Assembly: GCA_003220075.1 (NCBI GenBank)
Contig: QHRJ01000044.1
Coordinates: 1-38,781 of the forward strand
Direction of reading: 5' to 3'
Length of the DNA stretch: 38,781 nt
From: Verrucomicrobiota bacterium
GTDB lineage: Bacteria; Verrucomicrobiota; Verrucomicrobiia; Chthoniobacterales; UBA10450
The notes below the pieces were generated by a model, which did not search any database, was not told the origin of the DNA, and was given only the letters and a program-made list of their open reading frames with translations. This document shows, one piece after another, positions 7,953-16,114 of the stretch. A program made the translations under genes and the position numbers. Each line of letters opens with the position of its first letter. The stretch's first letter is position 1.

Positions 7953-8586
7953 CGATCCGACGCCCCGTCCGGGACCGCTCAACATGGCGATCGACGAAGT
8001 CCTCCTCGGCACGGCACGATCTGCGATTTTGCGATTTTATCGCTGGTACGCGCCATCGGTTTCCTTCGGTTACTTCGTAAGATTTGCCGAGGCATGCGAG
8101 ATTGCGAGGAATCGCGCAACCGTTCGCCGCTGGACGGGCGGCGGCATTGTGCCGCATGGCGAGGATCTAACGTATTCGATCATGATCGGATCAAGGGATG
8201 ATGCTTTCGCATCAGCATCGAAAATAATTTATCAGCGCGTGCATTTTGCTCTCGGTAGCGCGCTGCGCGAAATTGGAATCGTTTCTGCCCTTGTCCAGAC
8301 GGAAGCGACGAAAGTTTCTGACGCTTGTTTTGCCAATCCGGTTGTGTCGGACGTAATGGAAAACGGCCGTAAAATTGCGGGAGCAGCTCAACGCAAAACA
8401 CGCGGCGGTCTGCTTCATCAGGGAAGCATCCAGCGTGAAAATTTGGATGATCGATTCCGAAACGCATTCGCGAGATTGTTGGGCAACCGGATTATCGCCG
8501 GCAGTATTGGGACAGATGTTTTGCGCGCGGCAGAAGAGCTCGCGGCAACAAAATATGCAACCGTCGATTGGCTGCAGCGGCGGTAG
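7927..8586 (+). CDS. Lipoate-protein ligase / octanoyltransferase family protein
   Basis: A 219-residue protein of the biotin/lipoyl ligase fold that attaches or transfers lipoyl or octanoyl groups. The substrate-binding block RRWTGGGIVPHGEDLTYS (residues 67-84) and the lysine motif ENGRKIAGAAQRKTRGG (Lys149) are clear. A cysteine in DACFANPVVSDV (Cys134) lies where the LipM-type octanoyltransferases carry their catalytic cysteine, so transferase and ligase both remain possible. I choose the GTG at 7927, with GAGGAA (7911-7916) ten bases ahead; this overlaps pyrF by 26 bases. An upstream ATG at 7855 would give an unusually long lead inside pyrF. Confidence 0.85.
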   Translation: MFSELIVIDDPTPRPGPLNMAIDEVLLGTARSAILRFYRWYAPSVSFGYFVRFAEACEIARNRATVRRWTGGGIVPHGEDLTYSIMIGSRDDAFASASKIIYQRVHFALGSALREIGIVSALVQTEATKVSDACFANPVVSDVMENGRKIAGAAQRKTRGGLLHQGSIQRENLDDRFRNAFARLLGNRIIAGSIGTDVLRAAEELAATKYATVDWLQRR

Positions 8587-8704
8587 ACATTGCATTTGGA
8601 GGGACAATCTCCGTATCGTCACCGGGCAGCGCCCGTCCATCCAACCAAAATTCGCAGAAATACGCTTGGAGCTTTGACATTAAAAACCGGTCTTCTATTC
8701 TGAA

Positions 8705-9736
8705 ATGGTGGAAGTTTCCCTGCGCTCGACCGCGGCACCGCTAAAAATTAGTCCGTTGACGCGAGTGGCGTCCGTGGTGCAGCCGCAATTGGACGAAGTT
8801 TCGGCTCGCATTGCCCGGCAGACTGACGCTTTCGATCCCGCGATCGAAGGTTACATCAGCTATGCACTGGAGAGCGGCGGCAAACGGATGCGGCCGCTGG
8901 TCGCTCTTCTGGCCGGCGCCGCGACGAGTGCGGTTACAAAAGCTCACATCGACCTGGCAGTAATTGTGGAGCTGATTCATCTTGCCACCCTGGTCCACGA
9001 CGACGTTATGGATGAAGCCGAGCGTCGTCGCAGCCAGCCAACCTTGAACGCGCGCTGGGGCAATGCTCTGAGTGTGCTCCTGGGCGATTCGCTCTTCGCG
9101 CACGCACTCGATCTTTCGACAAAATTCGATGACCCCGGGATTAGTCGTGCGATCGCACGGGCTACACGCGACGTCTGCACCGGAGAAATCATTCAAACGC
9201 AGCGACAGTTCGACCTGCACCTGGCGGTGGAGGAATATTTTCGGATCATTGAACTAAAAACCGCCACTCTCTTTGCGGTTGCGGCCGAACTTGGCGCGAA
9301 ATTGAATAATGCTCCTGCGCCGCAAGTCGAAGCGCTGGCAAACTTCGGACGACATCTCGGCGCCGCCTATCAGATTTACGATGACTGCATCGATCTGGCG
9401 GGGCGTGAGAGTGCGACAGGCAAAACGCTCGGCACGGATTTGCGCAAGGGCAAGATGACGCTCCCAATGCTGCGGTTATTGCATCATGCTTCCGCGATCG
9501 AGAAGGAGCGCTACTGCCAGCTTATTCTCGAAGGCGATTACGCTTCGGTCAGTCTTTTGTTAAAAACGACAGCGGCAGCTGCGATGGACGAGGCGCTCGC
9601 CAGCGGCATCGCGCGTTCGCAACAGGCCCGGGCGCAACTTGAAGACCTGCCCGAATCGCGCGCGCTGGAATCGCTCCATCTCTTCGCAGACGCCATTATG
9701 CTGATGCTACAATCGCTTCGCGTGCAAGCGGCCTAA
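8705..9736 (+). CDS. Polyprenyl diphosphate synthase (trans-isoprenyl diphosphate synthase)
   Basis: A 343-residue enzyme that lengthens isoprenoid diphosphates with IPP, probably for quinone side chains or the carrier lipid. Both aspartate-rich motifs are present: LVHDDVMDEAERRRSQPT (Asp99, 100, 103) and YQIYDDCIDL (Asp226, 227, 230). The GGKRMRP motif sits at about residues 58-64. Length and motifs fit IspB/HepT-like long-chain synthases better than FPP synthase, but chain length cannot be read from sequence alone. It follows the lipoyl gene by 118 bases and precedes radC by 12. Confidence 0.93.
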   Translation: MVEVSLRSTAAPLKISPLTRVASVVQPQLDEVSARIARQTDAFDPAIEGYISYALESGGKRMRPLVALLAGAATSAVTKAHIDLAVIVELIHLATLVHDDVMDEAERRRSQPTLNARWGNALSVLLGDSLFAHALDLSTKFDDPGISRAIARATRDVCTGEIIQTQRQFDLHLAVEEYFRIIELKTATLFAVAAELGAKLNNAPAPQVEALANFGRHLGAAYQIYDDCIDLAGRESATGKTLGTDLRKGKMTLPMLRLLHHASAIEKERYCQLILEGDYASVSLLLKTTAAAAMDEALASGIARSQQARAQLEDLPESRALESLHLFADAIMLMLQSLRVQAA

Positions 9737-9748
9737 CCAGCGGGCGCG

Positions 9749-10444
9749 ATGGCGGCGATCAAGATTCGCGAGCTGCCGGAGGAGGATCGTCCGCGTGAGA
9801 AACTATTGAAGCGCGGAGCCGACGCCCTAACAAATCGCGAACTGATCGCGATTTTGTTGCGCACTGGCGTGCGCGGTAAGAATGCTGTGGAGGTCGGTGG
9901 TGAGATTTTGGAAAAATACAAAACGTTAAGTGACCTTACGCGAACGTCGGCGAGCGAGCTGAGAAAGATTCGTGGCATTGGTCCCGCCAAAGCAGTGCAA
10001 CTGGCGGCTGCATTCAAGCTCGGAGAACGAATGGCAAAGGAAAAAATCTCGCGCGAAAAGATCGATTCGCCCGAGTTGGTAAATGAATTTTTCGGCGCGG
10101 AAATGCGAGCGCTGCAAAAGGAATCGCTGCGCGTCCTACTGCTCGATACCCGATATCGATTGCTTGAGACGCAACAGATTTCGCTCGGAAGCGTGAACGA
10201 AAGCATCGCTCATCCACGCGAAATATTTCGGCCCGCCCTCCTCGTGGCGGCTTACGCCATCATTGTAGTGCACAACCATCCATCGGGCGATCCTACTCCA
10301 AGCAGTGCCGACCACAGCCTGACCCGCCGACTAGCTGAAGCCGCTGAGCTATTGCAAATCAAACTACTTGATCACGTCATCGTCGGTTCGCCAGGAGATG
10401 GCCACGCCGCTTACTTCAGTTTCAAGGAAGCTGGTGTACTTTAA
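9749..10444 (+). CDS. radC: RadC family JAMM/MPN protein
   Basis: A 231-residue RadC-type protein. It has an N-terminal helix-hairpin-helix region (LRKIRGIGPAKAVQLAAAFKLGER) and a C-terminal MPN+ metal site VHNHPSGDPTPSSAD (His175, His177, Asp188). Despite the old name, a role in DNA repair is not established for the family; a metal-dependent peptidase- or nuclease-like activity is only suspected. The stop TAA is directly followed by the lpxA ATG with no spacer, so these two are cotranscribed. Confidence 0.95.
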   Translation: MAAIKIRELPEEDRPREKLLKRGADALTNRELIAILLRTGVRGKNAVEVGGEILEKYKTLSDLTRTSASELRKIRGIGPAKAVQLAAAFKLGERMAKEKISREKIDSPELVNEFFGAEMRALQKESLRVLLLDTRYRLLETQQISLGSVNESIAHPREIFRPALLVAAYAIIVVHNHPSGDPTPSSADHSLTRRLAEAAELLQIKLLDHVIVGSPGDGHAAYFSFKEAGVL

Positions 10445-11236
10445 ATGATTCACCCGACCGCCATCATCGGTTGCGGCGCGAGGATTGCCGCGAACGTTGA
10501 GATCGGTCCGCACAGCGTAATTGGTGGCGCCGTTACTATCGCCGACGATTGCGTGATCGGCGCTAATGTCGTGATTGAAGGGGAAGTATCCATTGGTCGG
10601 GGCAATCGAATCGGGCACGGCGCAATGATTGGAGGTGAGCCGCAAGACCTTAGTTTTTCGCCGACCACGCTCAGTCGGGTGGAAATCGGCGAACGCAACA
10701 TCATTCGCGAGCAATGTACCATTCATCGTGGAACAACCGCCGACAGCGCAACCAAGATCGGTGATGAGAATTTCCTTATGGTCAACGCGCATGTCGGACA
10801 CAACTGCGTTATCGGCAACAATGTGATTATCGCGAACGATGTGCTGCTGGGCGGCTATGTGACGGTGGACGATCAGGCTTTTCTCGGTGGCGGCAGCGTT
10901 TTCCACCAAAATATGCGCGTTGGTAGGTTGATCATCGCGCAAGGCAGCTCCGCCTTTAGCAAAGACATTCCACCTTTCGTTATTGCGGCTGAGCGCAACT
11001 ATGTTTTTGGATTAAATGCGATCGGACTTCGCCGTGCCGGGCTTTCCCGGGAGGAGCGAGATGAGATCAAACGCGCATTCAAGTTGATATATCTTAGCGG
11101 GCTCAATACGCGGCAAGCGCTGGAGAAATCCCGGGAGAGCGAATGGACGAAAGCAGCTCATGAATTTTTGCGTTTTGTGAGCGACGCGATTACGAAGCGA
11201 GGAATTTGTCCGCTTAAACGTGGCGCAGCGCTGTAG
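10445..11236 (+). CDS. lpxA: UDP-N-acetylglucosamine O-acyltransferase
   Basis: LpxA starts lipid A synthesis by acylating UDP-GlcNAc, which shows a lipopolysaccharide outer membrane. The 263-residue protein is a left-handed beta helix of hexapeptide repeats (IGPHSVIGGAVTIADDCVIG...). It has the catalytic histidine in NAHVGHNCVIG (His119, the counterpart of E. coli His125), the TIHRGT loop, and a helical C-terminus (ALEKSRESEWTKAAHEFL). The last residues and the TAG stop (11234-11236) fall in the palindromic repeat 11233-11297. It is a lone lpxA without lpxD, fabZ or lpxB beside it. Confidence 0.95.
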   Translation: MIHPTAIIGCGARIAANVEIGPHSVIGGAVTIADDCVIGANVVIEGEVSIGRGNRIGHGAMIGGEPQDLSFSPTTLSRVEIGERNIIREQCTIHRGTTADSATKIGDENFLMVNAHVGHNCVIGNNVIIANDVLLGGYVTVDDQAFLGGGSVFHQNMRVGRLIIAQGSSAFSKDIPPFVIAAERNYVFGLNAIGLRRAGLSREERDEIKRAFKLIYLSGLNTRQALEKSRESEWTKAAHEFLRFVSDAITKRGICPLKRGAAL

Positions 11237-11297
11237 CGGCGCCCGTGTCGGGCGCGAACGCCGGGAATCAGTTGCGCCCGACACATGCCGCCTCTAC
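11233..11297. repeat. Inverted repeat supplying the stop codons of lpxA and pgeF
   Basis: Left arm 11233-11255 and right arm 11274-11297 are near-complementary (GTAGcGGCg...GTGTCGGGCGC against GCGCCCGACAC...GCCgCcTCTAC) around an 18-base loop. The outer GTAG and CTAC place a TAG at the end of lpxA (11234-11236) and, on the other strand, a TAG at the end of the convergent gene (11294-11296). RNA from either strand would fold into a strong hairpin, so the element may act as a two-way terminator, although it lacks T-tracts. Confidence 0.85.
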
Positions 11298-11953
11298 AAC
11301 CCCAGTAACGCGAGCATGCGTCCGGTGCGACCTTTTTCGGCTCGATACGAATAATAGCGCTCGAGATCGCAGGCAGTGCAGGTGCCGCCGTCGAAAATCT
11401 CCTCAACTCCCGCGTTGCGGCATTGCCGGACGATCTCTGCGGCGAAATCAATCTCGTAGTGCGGGGGTCGAATACAGGGGCTCAATTGCACAATAAGATC
11501 GCCAGATTCAATTCCAAACTCTTGCTGCATCGATTCGATCGCGCACCTAACGACTCCTAAGGCCGTCCCTTTCTTGCCGGAATGAACCAAACCAATTGCC
11601 CGGGTACTTCGGTCGACCAGGTAAACCGCGCAGCAATCAGCTACGTAAACCCCAAGACAGGCCTCGCGCTGATTGGTAACCAATCCATCGCAACCTTCGA
11701 AACAGTGATCAGTGGCAGGGACAGAATTGACGCGTGCGATCTTGTCTCCATGAATCTGGCGCACGGTAATAAATTTTCGATCACCCAAACCAAGACTCTG
11801 CCGCGCCTGCCGATGTACCTGGTCGAGGTTCTCCAGAACGATCGCTTTGCCATGCGACAACTCGATTCCCGGAACGCGCCCGACGAATCCGTGATGACAG
11901 GCGAAACGCTCCAGCGCCGGAAATGTTTCGATCGGTAGAACGCTACTTTGCAA
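11294..11953 (-). CDS. pgeF: Peptidoglycan editing factor PgeF / DUF152 (YfiH) family laccase-domain protein
   Basis: The DUF152 family covers PgeF, which prevents wrong amino acids in peptidoglycan stems, and enzymes with purine nucleoside phosphorylase or adenosine deaminase activity. The metal-site segments are visible: RQIHGDKIARV, GCDGLVTNQ, YVADCCAVYLVD and LVHSGKKGTALG. The usual HAGWRG of this last motif reads HSGKKG here. I place the start at a TTG (11953-11951), which overlaps the upstream tolC end by 11 bases and has GAGAG just ahead. It gives 219 residues beginning near the usual family N-terminus. No in-frame ATG fits. The stop lies in the repeat 11233-11297. Confidence 0.82.
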   Translation of the reverse strand: MQSSVLPIETFPALERFACHHGFVGRVPGIELSHGKAIVLENLDQVHRQARQSLGLGDRKFITVRQIHGDKIARVNSVPATDHCFEGCDGLVTNQREACLGVYVADCCAVYLVDRSTRAIGLVHSGKKGTALGVVRCAIESMQQEFGIESGDLIVQLSPCIRPPHYEIDFAAEIVRQCRNAGVEEIFDGGTCTACDLERYYSYRAEKGRTGRMLALLGL

Positions 11954-13478
11954 GCGAGCTCTCGACCTTGGTCCCGGTCCGCGTAACCTTCGCTGGTGCG
12001 CAATCACCATTGAGCGGAAGCGGTGTCGGCTTCGGCGCTGGCGTAGGCTTTGCAGCAGTGCGCAATTTACTACGCGTTCCTGGCTCATCGACACAGGCCG
12101 AATACTTAACTTCCGTGGCCGTGGCCCGATCAAATTCCGCAACCGCGGCATTATAGGTGTATAGAGCTTGTAACCGGTTGGATTGCGCGGTCGTTAACTG
12201 GGTGCGCGCGTCGAGGACTTCCAGCTGGGTGCCGGCTCCTGCATCGAGCCGCGCCGTAGCGAGGCGCAGCGCTTCGGCTGCCTGCTCCACGCTTTTTTCG
12301 GTGGCTTTAACAAGTTCCCGACCCTGGAGGATATTGGCGAATGCCTGTTGCACTTCAAGCTCCACCTGGCGCACGTCGTCATCCAATGTAGCCTTCGATT
12401 CCTCTAGAATCGCGCGGGCCTGTTTGACCCGACCGTAGGTCGCACCCCAATCCCAGATCGCCCAAGTGCCGGTGGCGCCGAAAATATAACCGCTCCGTGC
12501 TGCGCGGATATTGTCGGTTAGCGGTGAGCTTCGGAACTCCTCACCAGCGCTCGCATTTATCTGGGGAAAATATCCCGATCGAGCGACGCCAACCTGGGAG
12601 TTATTCGAAAGCACCACCGCCTTCTGTTGTTTTAGAAACGGCCGATTTTCTTTCGCGAGGGCAATTGCCTGCGTAATTGCCATTTCCCGCGGGATGTAAA
12701 GCAATTCCCCCACCGCTTCGAGCGGCGCCTGATCTCCGCGCTTGGGATTAAAATCTAGGCCGAGCGTTTTCGCAAGCTGAAGCTGAGAAATACGATAATT
12801 ATTCTGCGCGGTAATAAGCTGCGGGAGCTGGTTTGAAAGGGCGACCTGAGCTTGAAGGACGTTGAAGCGCGGCACCGTGCCCGCTTCAAAGCGGTTCTGC
12901 TGATCCTGTAATTGACTCTGCAAGAGACGAACCGATTCCTCCTGCACTCCAATCAAAGCTCGATCGAGCAGAACCAGATAAAATTGCTGACGCACAGTTG
13001 CCACGATCAGATCGATCGCATTGCGAAATGAGTAGTAGCTACTGTCGCGTTGAAAACTGGCGGAACTGATTTGTCCCGGAACACGGCCCCCGGAAAAGAT
13101 CACCTGGTTAACGGCGATTTCCAAACTGTAGGTGCGTTCGGCGCCAACCGAGGAGAAGACCTCGCTTGTAATGCTGGTTTGGGGTCCGGTGTTAACGTGC
13201 GAGAGATGAGGATCCAAATCCTGGAACATGGCTGTCGCATTCACCTGGGGCAAAGCTGCCGCACGCATTTCGATGAAGAGTCCTTTCGTCCGTTCGATTT
13301 CCTGTCGCGCGATCAGAATGCTGGGATTCTGCTGCAGAGCGGTCAAAATCGCCTCTTCCAGCGTGAATCGCGGTGCCGCGCTCGTGCGTTTCTCGACCAC
13401 GGTCTCACCGGCATTCGCTCGCAACGCCAAAAACGCAATCGCACTCAGGACGATGCGGTTGATACGATTCATTCGCAT
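11943..13478 (-). CDS. TolC-family outer membrane efflux protein
   Basis: A 511-residue precursor with a signal peptide (IVLSAIAFLALRANA, cut probably after ANA) and two halves of the outer-membrane efflux (OEP) domain. Long helical stretches such as QSQLQDQQNRFEAGTVPRFN and LRLATARLDAGAGTQLEV are the repeated coiled-coil pattern RxxxGxxxxxxVLxA of TolC channels. A proline- and lysine-rich tail (AAKPTPAPKPTPLPLNGD) follows. Such trimers form the outer-membrane exit of tripartite pumps or type I secretion. No fusion protein or pump gene is in the window. A MarR regulator lies 52 bases upstream on the same strand, a common pairing for drug-efflux operons. Confidence 0.93.
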   Translation of the reverse strand: MRMNRINRIVLSAIAFLALRANAGETVVEKRTSAAPRFTLEEAILTALQQNPSILIARQEIERTKGLFIEMRAAALPQVNATAMFQDLDPHLSHVNTGPQTSITSEVFSSVGAERTYSLEIAVNQVIFSGGRVPGQISSASFQRDSSYYSFRNAIDLIVATVRQQFYLVLLDRALIGVQEESVRLLQSQLQDQQNRFEAGTVPRFNVLQAQVALSNQLPQLITAQNNYRISQLQLAKTLGLDFNPKRGDQAPLEAVGELLYIPREMAITQAIALAKENRPFLKQQKAVVLSNNSQVGVARSGYFPQINASAGEEFRSSPLTDNIRAARSGYIFGATGTWAIWDWGATYGRVKQARAILEESKATLDDDVRQVELEVQQAFANILQGRELVKATEKSVEQAAEALRLATARLDAGAGTQLEVLDARTQLTTAQSNRLQALYTYNAAVAEFDRATATEVKYSACVDEPGTRSKLRTAAKPTPAPKPTPLPLNGDCAPAKVTRTGTKVESSLAK

Positions 13479-13530
13479 GATTTGGAAAGGCCGAAGCGTG
13501 GAGTTTATCCGGGGCCCGGATTATTTCCAG

Positions 13531-14073
13531 CTAACACTCCCAGCGGTTGTTGGAAGAATGTTTTGCCTGGCAGAAGTCATAAATTTTCGTGTAAATTTGC
13601 AACCACGCCTTGTTTTCCGACGGCGTGAGATGCGCCATCAACTTCATCAGATTGGCCATCATCTCCTCGCGAATACGCCGAACCAGCGCTGAACCTTTCG
13701 AGGTGATGCAGACCATCACTTTTCGCCGATCCTGCGCCCCGGACGCGCGCGTCACGTAGCCGAGATTCTCCAGCCGCGCCACCAATCCGCTCGCCGCTGC
13801 CGTCGTGTGTCCCATCTTTTGGGCGATCGCAGACATTGTTAGCACCTCTTTTTGATCGAGCGCGGCGAGGAGGAAATATTGGGAGAAGGAAACGTTACCC
13901 GGAGCGAGTTCTTTGCAGAGATGCAGGAGAAAACAACGCTGCATTTCCATTATAATATGGGAAAGCCGTTCCGCATCGGCTCGAAATTGTGCCGTAGTCG
14001 GCTCGGCCAGCGTTGCTTCCAATTTCACCGCGGTAAAACTAGGGGGTGAGATGAACGTGTCAACGGCGAGCAT
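13531..14073 (-). CDS. MarR-family transcriptional regulator
   Basis: A 180-residue protein with a MarR winged helix: LTMSAIAQKMGHTTAAASGLVARLENLGYVTR is the helix-turn-helix, and DRRKVMVCITSKGSALV is the wing. The N-terminal 35 residues are an unusual extension. MarR proteins bind DNA as dimers and usually repress nearby efflux genes until a ligand releases them. Its place directly ahead of the TolC-family gene suggests that it regulates this operon (inference). Its start lies six bases after the moeA stop. Confidence 0.93.
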   Translation of the reverse strand: MLAVDTFISPPSFTAVKLEATLAEPTTAQFRADAERLSHIIMEMQRCFLLHLCKELAPGNVSFSQYFLLAALDQKEVLTMSAIAQKMGHTTAAASGLVARLENLGYVTRASGAQDRRKVMVCITSKGSALVRRIREEMMANLMKLMAHLTPSENKAWLQIYTKIYDFCQAKHSSNNRWEC

Positions 14074-14079
14074 GGTAAT

Positions 14080-15258
14080 TTAATCGATTAACAAGACTTC
14101 GACCTCGCTGCCAGCGCTTAGCCTCGCTCCGGGTCTCACTCGCAACAGGGCGTTGGCGCGGGCCAGTCCAAAGATGGCATGCGATTCCTGGCGGCCAATC
14201 ACCGTAAAGGCTCCATCCGCCAACTCGCCTCGAAAATAATGCGGTCGTGTTTCGTCGCCGGCGATTTCATGAGTAAGGCGAGCGTTTGCCCGAGGCAAAC
14301 TCAGATCGATTGCCCCCATCATTTGCAAGAGGGCGGGACGCACGAAAACCAGGAAAGTCACGAAAGCTGAAACCGGATTCCCGGGAAGCCCGAAAATCAA
14401 GCATTGGTCGCGTTTGCCCAACAAAAAAGGTTTGCCCGGTTTCACGGCTACGCGCCAAAGGTCAATCTTCGCGCCGATCTCGCGCAATGCTTCGCGCACC
14501 AGATCATGTTCACCGACCGAGACGCCCCCACTGATGATCACGGCGTCCTGGTGCACAGCATCTCGTAAGGTCGTGCAAAGCGTGTCGAAGTTGTCGGGAC
14601 AATGCCGTGGCATCGCAACCTCCACGCCTGTTTTTGCTGCAAGTGACGCGAGCATTAGTCCGTTGCTGTCAAAAATTTCGCCTGGTTGTGGCTGTTGCCC
14701 TGGCGCCGCCAGTTCGTCACCAGTTGTTACAATGGCCACCCGCGCCCGCGCGCCTACGCGAACCGATTTGATCCCTTGTGAAGCAAGCAACCCAAGGGTC
14801 GCCGATCGCAATCGATCGCCTCGCTTTGAAATTCGTTGCCCGATCGCGAGATCGGCGCCGGCTTTGCGCACAAAATCGCCCACCGAAATTTTTTCTGCCT
14901 GGATGAGAACATAATCGCCTTCGCGTTGCGTTTCTTCCTGCATCACGACGGCATCGCCCCCGATTGGCATCGGTGCACCGGTAAAAATGCGAACCGCTTC
15001 GCCCTCCAACAGAGATAGATCTTTCGAAATACCAGCTGGTTGTTCGCCGACGATTTTCAGCCGCGCATTTTTTCCTGCCGATTTTGCGACAACCGCATAA
15101 CCATCCATTGCCGAGTTGTCGAAAGGCGGCAGCGGGATTATCGCGAAAAGCTCGGTGGCAGCGAAACGATCAAGGACGTCGCCTAACGAGACTTCAGTTG
15201 CTGGCAATGGTGAAACTGCCGATAGAATTTTCTCGCGCGCCTCCTCCTCGCTAATCAC
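14080..15258 (-). CDS. moeA: Molybdopterin molybdenumtransferase
   Basis: MoeA inserts molybdate into adenylylated molybdopterin. The 392-residue protein shows PLPPFDNSAMDGYAV, the segment RIFTGAPMPIGGDAVVMQEE, the MoCF-type nucleotide site ISGGVSVGEHD, KPGKPFLLG, FGLPGNPVSAFV, and the C-terminal MoeA domain IV (LRVRPGARLSAGSEVEVLLID). I choose the GTG at 15258 (MISEEEAREKIL), the family-like start. A TTG at 15273 adds five residues but lies at the edge of a 14-base tandem repeat. MobA and FdhD further right (36828-38728) complete a molybdenum theme. Confidence 0.94.
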   Translation of the reverse strand: MISEEEAREKILSAVSPLPATEVSLGDVLDRFAATELFAIIPLPPFDNSAMDGYAVVAKSAGKNARLKIVGEQPAGISKDLSLLEGEAVRIFTGAPMPIGGDAVVMQEETQREGDYVLIQAEKISVGDFVRKAGADLAIGQRISKRGDRLRSATLGLLASQGIKSVRVGARARVAIVTTGDELAAPGQQPQPGEIFDSNGLMLASLAAKTGVEVAMPRHCPDNFDTLCTTLRDAVHQDAVIISGGVSVGEHDLVREALREIGAKIDLWRVAVKPGKPFLLGKRDQCLIFGLPGNPVSAFVTFLVFVRPALLQMMGAIDLSLPRANARLTHEIAGDETRPHYFRGELADGAFTVIGRQESHAIFGLARANALLRVRPGARLSAGSEVEVLLID

Positions 15259-15273
15259 GAGAAGACCATTCAA

Positions 15274-15310
15274 TCAGCAATTGGCATTCAGCAATTGGCA
15301 TTCAGCGATT
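15274..15310. repeat. 14-base tandem repeat ahead of moeA
   Basis: The unit TCAGCAATTGGCAT occurs at 15274-15287 and 15288-15301, followed by a partial copy (TCAGCGATT, 15302-15310). It lies between the moeA start and tRNA-Ser. A similar 14-base periodic array, ATCAGTGATT with spacer, is at 21904-21927. No function is evident. Confidence 0.85.
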
Positions 15311-15339
15311 CTCCGCCATATTCTCGCGCGATCGATTTT

Positions 15340-15427
15340 GGTGAGGTGGCTGAGTGGTCGAAAGCAGCGCTTTGCTAAAGCGCCGTACCCCAAAAGGGTA
15401 CCGAGGGTTCGAATCCCTCCCTCACCG
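15340..15427 (+). tRNA. tRNA-Ser (GCT)
   Basis: An 88-base type II tRNA. The acceptor arms GGTGAGG (15340-15346) and CCTCACC (15420-15426) pair fully, with discriminator G at 15427. The anticodon loop CTTTGCTAAAG gives anticodon GCT, reading AGC/AGU serine codons. The long variable arm GTACCC/GGGTAC and the T arm GAGGG-TTCGAAT-CCCTC are perfect. CCA is not encoded. The long variable arm and anticodon settle the identity. Confidence 0.97.
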
Positions 15428-15469
15428 TTTACAACGTTTCTCACAAGGAAAACGCTCAAGGTAAAGGAG

Positions 15470-15661
15470 ATGAAGCGTTTTTTCGCCGGCGGACTTTTAT
15501 TAGCGTCGGCTCTGCCCGCTGGAGCCGAGGACATCAAGGTTGTCGGCGAGAAAGAATACAAAGGAGTTACCATTAGTCGCGCCGAACCCGATGGCTTGGT
15601 AATCGTTGCCCCTTACTGAATTATCAAAATTCCATTTGAGGAATCGCCCAGAAATGCATGA
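15470..15661 (+). pseudogene. Small secreted protein gene interrupted by an in-frame TGA
   Basis: From the ATG at 15470 the frame encodes a signal peptide (MKRFFAGGLLLASALPAGAE) and then DIKVVGEKEYKGVTISRAEP, DGLVIVAPY, and stops at TGA 15617-15619. Beyond the stop the same frame continues with IIKIPFEESPRNA to a second TGA at 15659. Proteins with a YKxVTVSRxEPDGxVxxxxxGIxKxxFxELP pattern are familiar to me from Verrucomicrobia, with a glycine where this TGA stands; GGA to TGA is one base change. So the gene is probably a nonsense-broken member. Alternatively the 49-residue peptide is the true product. AAAGGAG directly abuts the ATG. Confidence 0.6.
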
Positions 15662-16114
15662 AGAAGCGCTTACTCCGGCGCTCTTTCCGGGCGCTTTTAC
15701 AAAGAACGGTTTGGACCTGCATTGACAGAAAAACGCGCAAAAACGATCAGGAATGGCATCCCTGATTTGAAGCGTTCTCGACGCGCTGCCGGAATCTCAC
15801 CGTGCCCATTTTGCAGGCAAAGCGGTAAAACATCGTTTCGATAAACACCAGAGCCCGACTAATCTACGCATTAAGTCGGAATTCTTAACAATGTCAGAAC
15901 TGCGCAACAGGCTTGTTCTTACGCTTTTAGAACAAGATATGTTTTGCCGCTGCACAGGAACGTCGGTAACATTTACAGATTTCTCAGCGGCCATTAATTC
16001 ACACAATTTTATAACAGCCACGCAGAGAGAAGATTATACATTTCTTGCGAATGATGGCACGGCTTCTGCTTGTGTGCTAGTATTCCTTATAACAATAGAA
16101 AACATAGAAACATT
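15662..16114. other. Intergenic region without a recognisable gene
   Basis: About 450 bases lie between the broken small gene and the PDSG-CTERM gene. Short open frames are present but have no ribosome site, signal sequence or familiar motif. One hairpin is clear: CTTGTTCT/AGAACAAG (15912-15919 and 15929-15936). The right part (after about 15870) is richer in A and T than its surroundings and probably holds the promoter of the gene at 16115. I cannot name the boxes with confidence. Confidence 0.5.

Noticed and set aside
15116-15619. Plus-strand open frame running through the moeA start, tRNA-Ser and the small secreted peptide
   Set aside because: It would translate through a complete tRNA; only its last part, from ATG 15470, has a signal peptide.
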